Source: a bacterium
GTDB lineage: Bacteria > Cyanobacteriota > Vampirovibrionia > Gastranaerophilales > Gastranaerophilaceae
Assembly (NCBI GenBank): GCA_017541465.1
Contig: JAFXYZ010000071.1
Span: forward strand, 1 to 61,276
DNA: 61,276 bases
Direction of reading: 5' to 3'
Shown: in pieces, positions 44,244 to 52,971 of the stretch
How positions within the stretch are numbered: position 1 is the first letter of the stretch
How the letters are laid out: each line of letters starts with the position of its first letter
Notes under the pieces: generated by a model
The model's input: only the letters and a program-made list of their open reading frames with translations
Databases searched by the model: none
What the model was told of the DNA's origin: nothing
Position numbers and translations under genes: made by a program

Positions 44244-45191
44244 TCAAAGGGATAATTTTTTTATTAATTTTGGAGTTAATTCAGCCCACGCCTTTGCAGA
44301 AGGGTGGATATTGTCTCCCGCCCAGTAGCTTTGGTCGTCTGAAATATCATGCCCGAACAAATCCTCCGCACTGAGATATATAACCCCCATCTCTTCAAGT
44401 TTCTTTATTTCCTCCTCGGGAAGTCTGGTATTATTATTCTTCTGAGGATAATCAAGAAGAACAAATTTGGGGTTATCATATTTCTCTTCAACAACTTTTT
44501 TCGATTCCTCAATAAGTTTGTTGAAAAGAGGGTAGCCCTGCTGAAGCTCTCTATCGCGCTCAGAGGTTTCAATTCTTCTTGCAAGCTGTTTTATACTGTA
44601 GAGAGAATACAAATGATTAATAATAGAGCGCTCCTCAGCTAATTTATCATCTTTGATTTTATATCTGGTATTTTCAATATACATAAGTGTCTCAAACGCA
44701 AACAGCCTTCTTATATGGTCTGAAATATAGATATATATAAAATATTCGGGGTTGTTATAATCTGATTTATCCCCTTCCATCTGCAATCTTTTATAAAACC
44801 AGTTTATTGAAGTCGCCGCAACCCCGAGGTTATAAGTTGTTCTGCCGGTTTCTTCGGCAACAAGCGAGGGTATTCTTTCCTCCGGCTCAATTTCAAGCCC
44901 CTCAGCAAAAGAACAGCCTATAAAAACTACAGGGCGCTTTTGAGGATTATTCCCTTCATACACCTGAAGTTTTTCGTTTAAATTTTCAAGGGTTAATTTT
45001 TGCGTGAGCCTATACTCTGCCTTTATTACGTCATCAGTCGTAACACCTTTATCTTTCCAGAACTGATTTACTGCTTTAAAATTTTCGGAAAGCTCTTTTG
45101 CTTCACGTCTGAAGCAGATAAATTCATATATTGCAAACATAAAAGCAAGAATAAAAATATTAACAATTATAATCGAAAGAATTTTTTTCAT
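44244..45191 (-). CDS. Membrane-anchored SGNH/GDSL hydrolase-like protein
   Basis: The 315-residue protein has an N-terminal membrane anchor (MKKILSIIIVNIFILAFMFA) and a catalytic domain. Block I is VFIGCSFAEGLEI (GxS nucleophile), Gly/Asn elements are in TYNLGVAATSINW, and the Asp-His pair is in WAGDNIHPSAKAW. Such proteins add or remove acyl groups on surface polysaccharides. It is the last gene of the pseudaminic-acid locus, 14 bases after the glycosyltransferase. Confidence 0.8.
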   Translation of the reverse strand: MKKILSIIIVNIFILAFMFAIYEFICFRREAKELSENFKAVNQFWKDKGVTTDDVIKAEYRLTQKLTLENLNEKLQVYEGNNPQKRPVVFIGCSFAEGLEIEPEERIPSLVAEETGRTTYNLGVAATSINWFYKRLQMEGDKSDYNNPEYFIYIYISDHIRRLFAFETLMYIENTRYKIKDDKLAEERSIINHLYSLYSIKQLARRIETSERDRELQQGYPLFNKLIEESKKVVEEKYDNPKFVLLDYPQKNNNTRLPEEEIKKLEEMGVIYLSAEDLFGHDISDDQSYWAGDNIHPSAKAWAELTPKLIKKLSL

Positions 45192-45205
45192 AAGACAAAT
45201 TTCCT

Positions 45206-46087
45206 TTAATTAGCCCAAATAAATTTCCAAAGTTTAAAAATCATCTTCGGGGAAGAAAACAGCCTCAGAAAATGGGAAAGCATACAAATTATTCTTATCT
45301 GAAAGAGTTTTGACGGTGGATTTGTCTTTTTTAAATACAAATATTCACCCCTCAAAAACTCATACCGCCTTGATTTTCGGTTTTTAGTCGTCGTTGCACC
45401 CTCAAGATGATATATTTCGCTGTTTGGGACTATAAATATTTTATACCCTGCTTTTCTTATCCTGAACTGAAGTTCCGTTTCTTCAAAGTACAAAAAGAAG
45501 TCAGAATCAAAAACTCCGACCTCATCAAGCACTGATTTTCTTATCATCAGGTCGGCTCCGCTTATAACCTCAACTTCCTTCAGCTCATTATTTTCATTAA
45601 ATCCTTTTTCCTTCAGCCTTGCTTTTACATCAGGAAAGAAATTAGTCAGGCAAAGGGTTTTGACCGTTTTCGTTTTTAAATTAAGTGCGTTAAAATAAGA
45701 AATTGTGTGTTTATCCTCTTTATTGAAAAGATTTCCGCCGCACGCACCGACAGTTTCATTTTCTTCCATAAAATCAAAAAGGATTTTGACGGCATTATTT
45801 TTTAAAATCGTATCAGAGTTAAGGAGAAAGACATATTTTGCACCCGACTCTTTAATTGCAAGGTTATTTGCCCTGCCAAACCCGAGGTTTTCTTCTGATT
45901 TTATCAGTTTTACCTCAGGGAAAGTCTGTTCAATCAGTTCGCAGGAATTGTCTTTTGAGGCATTATCGACAACAAAAATATCAAAATCAAGCCCGTTTGT
46001 CTTTTCATAAACGGATTTTATACTCTCTGCGGTCATTTGCGCCGTATTATAGTTAACGATAATTACGGAAACATCTTTGCTGCTCAT
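45206..46087 (-). CDS. GT2-family glycosyltransferase (rhamnosyltransferase-like)
   Basis: The 293-residue protein has SVIIVNYNTAQMTAESIKSV, FVVDNASKDNSCELI, GFGRANNLAIKES, the DxD region FLLNSDTILK, GGNLFN and GADLMIRKSVLDEVG, and YFEETELQFRIRKAGY. This is the WbbL/RfbN-like subgroup that elongates O-antigen or capsule units. It overlaps the PseHI gene by four bases, so it may transfer pseudaminic acid or the next sugar. Confidence 0.88.
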   Translation of the reverse strand: MSSKDVSVIIVNYNTAQMTAESIKSVYEKTNGLDFDIFVVDNASKDNSCELIEQTFPEVKLIKSEENLGFGRANNLAIKESGAKYVFLLNSDTILKNNAVKILFDFMEENETVGACGGNLFNKEDKHTISYFNALNLKTKTVKTLCLTNFFPDVKARLKEKGFNENNELKEVEVISGADLMIRKSVLDEVGVFDSDFFLYFEETELQFRIRKAGYKIFIVPNSEIYHLEGATTTKNRKSRRYEFLRGEYLYLKKTNPPSKLFQIRIICMLSHFLRLFSSPKMIFKLWKFIWAN

Positions 46088-47541
46088 TCCTGCTCCAGAT
46101 ACTCAAGTTTCAATGGTGTTCCGAATTTTATATCTTCTTTTGCCTTTTTCCCTAAAACTTCTTCATAATATTCAGGCAATAAACCGTTTGAGGGGCGAAT
46201 TGAACGGATATTTTCCTTAGTCAGAATTTCACCTTTTTTAATGTCTTTAACAACATACAGGGAACGTGCAAACTTTCTGTTCTTTTTGTTTATTGAATAA
46301 TCAACACTGCCCAGTACTTTTTCCGTATCACGAACAGCCTTAATCATTTCCTCAAATTCTTTCGGCTCAAGTGAAAAACCGCTATCTGCACCGCCAAGAG
46401 AACGGTCAAGTGTCAGATGTTTTTCAATCACCTTTGCCCCAAGCACAACTGCGCTGACGGGCGGCACAATACTCATTGAATGGTCTGATAAACCGACTTT
46501 TACTCCCTGAGAACCAAACTTTTCAACCATATCTTTAATTGTTTTAAGGTTCATATCCTCTAATTTTGCAGGATACGCTGAAGTACATTTTAAAATGGTT
46601 ATATCATTATTCCCGACCGAACGGCAGGCATCTATTGCTTTTTGTATTTCTTCAAAAGACGAAATACCGGTTGAAATAATCATCGGCTTGCCTTTTGAGG
46701 CTGCGTATTTAATTAAAGGATAGTCTATCGCCTCAAAACTTGCTATTTTGTAGAGCGGAACATTAATACTTTCAAGAAAATCAACGGCACTATAATCAAA
46801 CGGAGTCGAAAAGAAATCTATCCCAATTTCATCTGCGTATTTTTTGAGTTCACCCTGCCACTCCCAGGGAGTATAAGCTTTTTGATACAGTTTATATAAA
46901 TTTTCACCGTTCCAAAGACTGTTTTCATCGTTAATCCGAAATTCTTCATTATTGCAGTCAATAGTAATGGTATCAGCGGTATAGGTCTGAATTTTAACGG
47001 CATCAGCCCCAATTTCTTTTGCTTTTTTAATTATTTTTTTAGCTAACTCCATATCACCGCAGTGATTAGCCGACATTTCCGCAATTATATAAACTCTATC
47101 CTGATTAAATTCTAATTTATAGTATCCGTCTTTTGTTCCTGTCTGTTTATACCCCGCATTAATAAAACTCTTTAAAGATGCCTGATTTTCGGGTTTTACA
47201 TAAGCAATAATATTTCTAAAACCTGCTTTTTGGGAACACTCCCTTATTATATACCGTGCTAAACCCCTGCCCCTAAAGTGTTCCGTTATACTAATTGAAA
47301 TTGTTGTTTCTTCTTTTTTGTCAATTCTGACCTGAGCGATAAAATTTCCGTTGCTATCTTCAGCAATAAAAAAGGGCTCATTTGTGTTCTTTATTCGTTC
47401 GTTAAACCATTTTGTATGGTCATCCCATTTTATTTTCTCTTTGTTGAATGAATATTGTCTGACCGTATCATCATTAGAGAGGTTAAACACTTTTTTTATA
47501 TCGTTTTCATTTGCTAATCTTACTGAAAATTCCTGAGCCAT
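46084..47541 (-). CDS. pseI: Fusion of GNAT acetyltransferase (PseH-like) and pseudaminic acid synthase (PseI)
   Basis: This is a single 485-residue chain. Residues 1-145 are a GNAT domain (RLANENDIKKVFNLS; acetyl-CoA site FRGRGLARYIIREC). Residues about 150-420 are a NeuB-like TIM barrel (IIAEMSANHCGDMELAKKII; DAVKIQTYTADTITIDCNNE; KIASFEAIDYPLIKYAASKG; STGISSFEEIQ; SDHSMSIV; EKHLTLDRSLGG). A C-terminal SAF domain follows (RSLYVVKDIKKGEILTKENI). The wording of the barrel favours PseI over NeuB or LegI. The fusion joins acetyl-CoA-dependent N-acetylation and PEP condensation. It overlaps both neighbours. Confidence 0.9.
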   Translation of the reverse strand: MAQEFSVRLANENDIKKVFNLSNDDTVRQYSFNKEKIKWDDHTKWFNERIKNTNEPFFIAEDSNGNFIAQVRIDKKEETTISISITEHFRGRGLARYIIRECSQKAGFRNIIAYVKPENQASLKSFINAGYKQTGTKDGYYKLEFNQDRVYIIAEMSANHCGDMELAKKIIKKAKEIGADAVKIQTYTADTITIDCNNEEFRINDENSLWNGENLYKLYQKAYTPWEWQGELKKYADEIGIDFFSTPFDYSAVDFLESINVPLYKIASFEAIDYPLIKYAASKGKPMIISTGISSFEEIQKAIDACRSVGNNDITILKCTSAYPAKLEDMNLKTIKDMVEKFGSQGVKVGLSDHSMSIVPPVSAVVLGAKVIEKHLTLDRSLGGADSGFSLEPKEFEEMIKAVRDTEKVLGSVDYSINKKNRKFARSLYVVKDIKKGEILTKENIRSIRPSNGLLPEYYEEVLGKKAKEDIKFGTPLKLEYLEQE

Positions 47542-48401
47542 TTCATATCCTCAACAAAATCGTTTAAGTTTTCTTTGGAATTTTTGACGGTTTCAAAAGT
47601 GATATAACTATCATAGGGTATCATATCAAAAATACGTTTAAAATCAAGTTGTCCCGTCCCGAGATGTGGATGAGAATCATAAGGCGAAGTAATATCATTT
47701 ATATCTGTCAGATGAAACATATTTGGGTTCATCGGAAGAAAGGTTTCAAGATAGGAGTATATGAATTCATGTCTTGATAAACCCTTCCCCGAAATCAAAG
47801 ATTCCGACACTCCTTCAAGGGGCGGATAATTAACTGCTCCCTCTCCCCCTGAGGGATAGGGTTGGGGTGAGGGGTAATTCATATCATACATAGAGTTAGC
47901 AGCGCAGATTGCATGCCCGAAATCAAAACAAAATCCGCAGTTTGCGACTTCCATAACCGTCTTTATTTCGTCAACACTATATCCTCTGCAAAATTCGCCA
48001 CCCATTCTGTTCGGCAGAGCAACATAAGGCTTATTCTCAATCAAAGCTCTCTGTTCCTTAAAAGAGGCAAGTTGTTTTGCCGTTTCTTCGATATTCCCGT
48101 CAATTCCTCCGTGGAAAATGATATATTTTGCATTTAATTCATCTGCAAAATGCTTTGTTTGTTCATATATTTCCCTGTTCCTCTGCGCTTTTTCGGACTT
48201 TGCAAGATTAAACCCCTGCGCAAAATGAGAGTTGTGTATAATAAACGGGATATTTAACTTTTTCCATGCACTCAGAGTTTCGAGGCTTTCAGGCACAACG
48301 TAGAGTTCAATGTAATCAAAAATGCCGTTTTCATAGAGTTTTACGGCTTCTTTCAAATAAAAATCTGTATTTATTGACCAAAGTTTTAACCCTCGTTTCA
48401 T
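47520..48401 (-). CDS. TIM-barrel sugar isomerase/epimerase-like protein with palindromic insert
   Basis: The 293-residue protein is xylose-isomerase-like (AP endonuclease 2 fold): FIIHNSHFAQGFNL, AKYIIFHGGIDGN, CGFCFDFGHAICAANS, MFHLTDINDI and HPHLGTGQLDF supply His/Asp/Glu metal ligands. Residues about 176-205 (YPSPQPYPSGGEGAV, then NYPPLEGVSESL) are encoded by palindromic repeats and look like an extra loop. It overlaps pseHI by 22 bases. The substrate is unknown; it may be a sugar in this glycan pathway. Confidence 0.78.
   Translation of the reverse strand: MKRGLKLWSINTDFYLKEAVKLYENGIFDYIELYVVPESLETLSAWKKLNIPFIIHNSHFAQGFNLAKSEKAQRNREIYEQTKHFADELNAKYIIFHGGIDGNIEETAKQLASFKEQRALIENKPYVALPNRMGGEFCRGYSVDEIKTVMEVANCGFCFDFGHAICAANSMYDMNYPSPQPYPSGGEGAVNYPPLEGVSESLISGKGLSRHEFIYSYLETFLPMNPNMFHLTDINDITSPYDSHPHLGTGQLDFKRIFDMIPYDSYITFETVKNSKENLNDFVEDMKWLRNFQ
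47806..47874. repeat. Palindromic repeats in frame inside the TIM-barrel gene
   Basis: A CCCTC-type element (47837-47874; CTCCCTCTCCCCCTGAGGG then GGTTGGGGTGAGGGG) abuts a second short palindromic segment around CTCCTTCAAGGGGCGG. Together they add about 23 codons without breaking the frame. Confidence 0.65.
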
Positions 48402-48402
48402 A

Positions 48403-49029
48403 TTATTTCCCCTGTTTAATTTTATAAGAATATGGAGAAAGAGTGTCCCAGTTTACCCCTCTTTTATAAACACTTGCGGGGTTTCCTCCTATAACAACAT
48501 TTGGTTCTTTAAATTTCCCATACACAACACTTCCCCACGAAACAATTGAATTATCAGAAATATAAACCGATTTTCCGATTTTTACATCATCAGCAACCCA
48601 GACATGGTTGCCTATAAAAACACCTTTTGCCCAATTAGTCAGTTCATTGTTCTCAATATTATAAACACTATGAGTATCGCTTGCCTGTATTCTTATGTTT
48701 GTTGCAAACATACAGTTTTCACCGATTTCAACCTTAGTATCAGGTTCAAGGACCAAAATATCAACAGAACCTATATGCGTATTTTTTCCTATCTGAACCG
48801 TTGCACCGTTGCAGCGATTCTTTGCCTTTACACCTATTGTCAAAGAACCTCTTATCGTAACTCCATCTTCAATAATAACCCTGTTATTGTCTCCCCCAAT
48901 AGTTATATTAAAGTTTTCGGTATTAACGGAATCAGAAATCTCCAAAATATTGCCTTCACCTTGTACTTTAAAGATTCTGTGCTTTCTTCTGAATCTGTCA
49001 ATCATATCCTGAATAAATTGAATTCTCAT
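48403..49029 (-). CDS. Left-handed beta-helix O-acyltransferase (WbbJ-like)
   Basis: The 208-residue protein has hexapeptide repeats from about residue 40 (VIIEDGVTIRGSLTIG; VQIGKNTHIGS; VEIGENCMFATNIRI) and the acetyltransferase signature DTHSVYN...GNHVWVADDVKIGKSVYISD, then VIGGNPASVYKRGV. It probably O-acetylates a surface sugar in the cytoplasm. It is one base from both neighbours in the locus. Confidence 0.88.
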   Translation of the reverse strand: MRIQFIQDMIDRFRRKHRIFKVQGEGNILEISDSVNTENFNITIGGDNNRVIIEDGVTIRGSLTIGVKAKNRCNGATVQIGKNTHIGSVDILVLEPDTKVEIGENCMFATNIRIQASDTHSVYNIENNELTNWAKGVFIGNHVWVADDVKIGKSVYISDNSIVSWGSVVYGKFKEPNVVIGGNPASVYKRGVNWDTLSPYSYKIKQGK

Positions 49030-49030
49030 T

Positions 49031-49951
49031 TTAAAACCATTTTTTAACCTTATTCAAAACTTTTTTTAACTCTTCCTTATTCAAACTGTTATTTAGCCCA
49101 AGTTCAGAGTAAACAAAGTCTTTTTGCTCCTGAGTAATTTCTCCGTAAGGTTTATGTGAAAACAAATCAAACGCAATTTTTCCGTACTTATAATCCAAAA
49201 TTGACATATTCTTTTTTGCTTCAACATTTTTGTCTGCGCCCTGAGAATTATCTGTTACAGAAGGTTCGCCCAAAATAAAGAACGGAATACCCATTTCCAC
49301 CGAATAAAAAGAATAAGAGCCGGGCTCATTTGAGGTTGTATATCTGAAATTCTTCAAAATATCATAAAATGCCTCATAGAACTGTTTATCACCCTGACCA
49401 TAAGATGCACAAACTGTTTTGAGACCTCTTTTTTCATACTCTTTATCCATATTATATTCATCAATGTCACTATGATGAAGAGATATTGTTACAGGCTGAA
49501 ATTCTTCAGGCAGACTTCTTAATAACTCACAGTATTTATCAATATCATATTGCGCCTTTTTACCTTTAATCGAGTGTGCAGGATATGCAAGAGTACCTTT
49601 TGCATCTTTACTCCGTTCGATTTTATTCTCACGTCGGTATATAACAAAAGGTGCTGTAATTATTTCACAGGGAACTTTGCTCTTTTGAACCCAATCCTCC
49701 TGAAATCTTTTGTTCCAGCATAGCATCAAATCCAAATCTCTCTCTAAATCAACAGCCAAAGCACCATCCAAAGGTGTCCAGCCGTGCTGAATTTCCCATC
49801 TTTTTAATTTCGTTTTAACCCCGCAGTAATTTTCGATAATCCTTTTCATATCATATAAGCCGCGGCGTTTTTCTCCCGAACGGAAAATTGTTCTCCCAAA
49901 AAGCCTGTAAACTTTCCTTTTTTCTTTCTGTTCAACGGTAAAAATTTTCAC
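49031..49951 (-). CDS. Putative surface-glycan protein, possibly a GT-B transferase
   Basis: This 306-residue protein occupies the position where pseG is expected (after pseF), but lacks the GTGHVMRC motif of PseG. It contains ITAPFVIYRRENK, TLAYPAHSIKGK, VTISLHHSDIDEY and TTSNEPGSYSFYSVEMGIPF. The last resembles donor-binding C-terminal halves of GT-B enzymes acting on sialic-acid-like sugars. I infer a glycosyltransferase or a substitute hydrolase; neither is shown. No membrane segment is seen. Confidence 0.6.
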   Translation of the reverse strand: MKIFTVEQKEKRKVYRLFGRTIFRSGEKRRGLYDMKRIIENYCGVKTKLKRWEIQHGWTPLDGALAVDLERDLDLMLCWNKRFQEDWVQKSKVPCEIITAPFVIYRRENKIERSKDAKGTLAYPAHSIKGKKAQYDIDKYCELLRSLPEEFQPVTISLHHSDIDEYNMDKEYEKRGLKTVCASYGQGDKQFYEAFYDILKNFRYTTSNEPGSYSFYSVEMGIPFFILGEPSVTDNSQGADKNVEAKKNMSILDYKYGKIAFDLFSHKPYGEITQEQKDFVYSELGLNNSLNKEELKKVLNKVKKWF

Positions 49952-49953
49952 GT

Positions 49954-50628
49954 TTATCCCTCGCTGTGCATAATTTTATATTTCATTTCGGCCATCCTCC
50001 AGTCATCCTCGGTGTCGATGTCCTGAATATACCTCTCGTCCATTAGATATGGGGCTCTTCCTTTTAAGTTAAGTTTCTCATCTGCAAAGAAATAGAACAT
50101 CCCGACATCGTGATACATAGGCTCTAAATCCTGAGAGCGTTTTGGTGCATTGTCAGGCTCTCTATATTCAAGACTTCCACCTTCAATTTTAAAGGCTCTC
50201 TGAATAGGAAATGAAAACTTTACCACCGGGGTAAGAGAAGCTTTTCCTGAAGTCTTAAAGGTTTGATAGGCTTCTTTTAAGATATTACCCGTCAAAAAGG
50301 GAACACAGGGGTATATACAGCAAATAGTATCGAACTCTTTCCCTCTTTTTTTATATTCCTCTTTAACCTCTTTTAAGACATCAGCAGTTGTGGCAAAATC
50401 ATTTGATGTCTTTTCACTTCTCATAAAAGGTACTTTGGCACCGTATTTTTTTGCAATTTCTGATATTTCAAGGTCGTCTGTCGAAACCATAACCTCATCA
50501 AAAATTTCAGAGGATAATGCCGCTTCTATTGCATAAGAGAGCATGGGTTTTCCCATAAACTCTTTGATATTCTTTCTCGGGATTCTTTTACTTCCCCCTC
50601 TTGCCGTAATAACCGCAACAACTGACAT
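49954..50628 (-). CDS. pseF: Pseudaminic acid cytidylyltransferase
   Basis: PseF activates pseudaminic acid with CTP. The 224-residue protein has the NeuA-family start VVAVITARGGSKRIPRKNIK, GKPMLSYAIEAAL, VMVSTDDLEISEIAKKYGA, RSEKTSNDFATTADVL and CCIYPCVPFLT. Sequence details match PseF better than NeuA, in keeping with the flanking pseB and pseC. It abuts pseC directly. Confidence 0.92.
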   Translation of the reverse strand: MSVVAVITARGGSKRIPRKNIKEFMGKPMLSYAIEAALSSEIFDEVMVSTDDLEISEIAKKYGAKVPFMRSEKTSNDFATTADVLKEVKEEYKKRGKEFDTICCIYPCVPFLTGNILKEAYQTFKTSGKASLTPVVKFSFPIQRAFKIEGGSLEYREPDNAPKRSQDLEPMYHDVGMFYFFADEKLNLKGRAPYLMDERYIQDIDTEDDWRMAEMKYKIMHSEG

Positions 50629-51744
50629 TTATAAAATACCTTTTATTCTTCTGACTATTTCTTCCAAATCTTCATCCGTTAAATCGGGATAGAGAGGAAG
50701 CGAAATACAGTGTTTATAATAATTTTCAGCATTAGGGAAATCACCCCAGTTATACCCGAATTGTCTGTAATATGGCTGAGTATGAACAGGGATATAGTGA
50801 ACCTGTAAATTTAACCCGGCTTTTCTTGCGTCAAAATAAAACTTTTCTCTGTCCTCAACCAAAATCGGATAGAGGTGAAAACAGGCATTTGAAAAATCTT
50901 TTTCGGTTAAATGAGGAAGTTTTAATTCTCTGTTATAAAAATCAACTATCTCACGTCTGCGCTTTTTGAATTTATCGAGCCTTTTCATCTGGGAAATACC
51001 AAGAGCCGCCTGAACATCGGTCATTCGGTAATTATACCCGAGTTCTCTCATCTCATATTTCCAGTTATTGACCATATCACCGTCTTTGTGCATCCCGTGA
51101 GCCCTGAAGGCGCAGAGTTTTTTATAGAGCTCTTCATCATTTGTCGTTACTGCACCGCCCTCACAGGTCGTAATAGTTTTAACAGGATGGAAGGAAAAAA
51201 CCGTCATATCGGAATATTTACACGAGCCGACCTTTGTATCCTTATAGTCTGAACCTATTGCGTGGGCAGCGTCTTCTATAACAAACAAATTGTGCTCTTT
51301 TGCAATTTCGTGTATTTTTTCCATATCGCAGGACTGCCCAGCAAAATGAACGGGAACAACCGCTTTGGTTTTTGGTGAAATATGCTTTTTAATTTCCTGC
51401 GCATCAATATTTGCAGTTTCCTTTTCAACATCCGCAAATTTAACATCAGCACCGCAAAATCTTGCGCAGTTTGCACTTGCAAGAAAGGTCATGGGTGAAG
51501 TAATAACTTCATCACCCTCTTTTACTCCTGCCGCCATCATTGCAATATGAAGCCCCGAGGTTGCACTGTTAACGGCAACACAGTATTTTGCTCCCGTATA
51601 ATCACAGATTGTCTGTTCAAATGCCTTAACATTAGGCCCGCAGGTCAAATAGGGCGACTTCAAAACCTCAACAACAGCGTCAATATCCTCCTGAGTTATA
51701 TTTTGTCTGCCATAGCCGTATGTTTTCATATCTTGTGTCTGCAT
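50629..51744 (-). CDS. pseC: UDP-4-keto sugar aminotransferase
   Basis: PseC transfers an amino group to the C4 keto product of PseB. The 371-residue DegT-type PLP enzyme shows YGRQNITQEDIDAVVEVL, NSATSGLHIAMMAAG, TSPMTFLASANCARFCGADV, EDAAHAIGSDYK and the PLP-Lys in FSFHPVKTITTCEGGAV. It is separated from pseB by a palindromic repeat of about 36 bases. Confidence 0.93.
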   Translation of the reverse strand: MQTQDMKTYGYGRQNITQEDIDAVVEVLKSPYLTCGPNVKAFEQTICDYTGAKYCVAVNSATSGLHIAMMAAGVKEGDEVITSPMTFLASANCARFCGADVKFADVEKETANIDAQEIKKHISPKTKAVVPVHFAGQSCDMEKIHEIAKEHNLFVIEDAAHAIGSDYKDTKVGSCKYSDMTVFSFHPVKTITTCEGGAVTTNDEELYKKLCAFRAHGMHKDGDMVNNWKYEMRELGYNYRMTDVQAALGISQMKRLDKFKKRRREIVDFYNRELKLPHLTEKDFSNACFHLYPILVEDREKFYFDARKAGLNLQVHYIPVHTQPYYRQFGYNWGDFPNAENYYKHCISLPLYPDLTDEDLEEIVRRIKGIL

Positions 51745-51750
51745 GAATAA

Positions 51751-51786
51751 CCCCTCACCCTGTCCCTCTCCCTCAAGGGGCGAGGG
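51751..51786 (-). repeat. CCCTC-type palindromic repeat between pseB and pseC
   Basis: On the plus strand CCCCTCACCCTGTCCCTC, then CCCTC-AAGGGGCGAGGG. It is the reverse orientation of the copies at 17861 and 31097. Confidence 0.7.
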
Positions 51787-51795
51787 AAAATTTAT

Positions 51796-52794
51796 TTATA
51801 TCTCGCTAATCAGTTTTCTCATATCTTCAACTGTAAGCCATTTGTCGTTATTTCCCGAATGGTATTCAAAATCAGGTGCAACCTTCTTCGCATCGGGGTA
51901 ATCATATTTTATCCCTGCAAACTGCATCTGGGGAAGAATAATATAAAAATCTTTAAATTCAATCGTATTTGGAGCATCTTCTTTTGTAATCATCTGCTCA
52001 TGTATTTTTTCACCCGGCCTGATACCGACTTCTTTGATTTTTAAATCGGGCGCTATGGCTTTAGCCAAATCAGGCATACGCATTGAAGGAATTTTCTTAA
52101 CGTAAAGTTCACCGCCACGCATATTTTCGATAGCCTCTAAGACCATTTCAACAGCCTGCTCTAACTTTAACCAAAATCTTGTCATTCTCAAATCCGTTAT
52201 GGGAAGTTCGGTTGCGCCTTCTTCAACAAGTTTTTGGAAAAACGGAATGACGCTGCCTCTTGAGCCTGCGACATTTCCGTATCTTACAACAGAAAATCTT
52301 GTATCTTTTCCTCCGGAATAGGAGTTACCTGCTATGAACAACTTATCAGAGCAGAGTTTTGTTGCGCCATAAAGGTTAATCGGTGCGCACGCCTTGTCTG
52401 TCGAAAGTGCAACAACCTTTTTAACCCCTCTATCTATTGAAACATCAATGATATTCTGCGCTCCTAGGACATTTGTTTTGACAGCCTCAAACGGATTGTA
52501 CTCACAGGCAGGCACCTGTTTGAGTGCGGCTGCATGAACAACTATATCAACGCCCTCAAACGCCCTCATAAGTCTTTCTTTATCCCTGACATCACCGATA
52601 AAGTATCTGAGCTTGCTCTCATGAGCTTTAAATTCAGGCATGTTAGACATCATAAACTGCTTAAATTCATCACGGGAATAAACTATGACCTTTTTCACAT
52701 CAGGATATTTGTCAAAAACAGTTTTGATAAATTTCTTTCCAAAACTCCCTGTTCCGCCTGTTACAAGTATTGTTTTCCCGCTCAACATATCCAA
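51796..52794 (-). CDS. pseB: UDP-GlcNAc 4,6-dehydratase (5-inverting)
   Basis: PseB starts pseudaminic acid synthesis from UDP-GlcNAc. The 332-residue extended SDR has the NADP site ILVTGGTGSFGKKFI, VYSRDEFKQFMM, GDVRDKERL, HAAALKQVPACEYNPFEAVK, the catalytic LSTDKACAPINLYGATK (Tyr-x3-Lys variant) and RYGNVAGSRGSVIPFF. It is first in the leftward pse operon, just after tRNA-Lys. Confidence 0.95.
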   Translation of the reverse strand: MDMLSGKTILVTGGTGSFGKKFIKTVFDKYPDVKKVIVYSRDEFKQFMMSNMPEFKAHESKLRYFIGDVRDKERLMRAFEGVDIVVHAAALKQVPACEYNPFEAVKTNVLGAQNIIDVSIDRGVKKVVALSTDKACAPINLYGATKLCSDKLFIAGNSYSGGKDTRFSVVRYGNVAGSRGSVIPFFQKLVEEGATELPITDLRMTRFWLKLEQAVEMVLEAIENMRGGELYVKKIPSMRMPDLAKAIAPDLKIKEVGIRPGEKIHEQMITKEDAPNTIEFKDFYIILPQMQFAGIKYDYPDAKKVAPDFEYHSGNNDKWLTVEDMRKLISEI

Positions 52795-52831
52795 AACCTC
52801 TCATTTTATAAAAATCAAGACATAAAAAAAT

Positions 52832-52904
<73 letters not shown>

Positions 52905-52971
52905 AAATTATTTATGTGATACAAAAATTCTATTAAAAACACTCTGAAATTGCAAGATATTTTTTCCCGTC

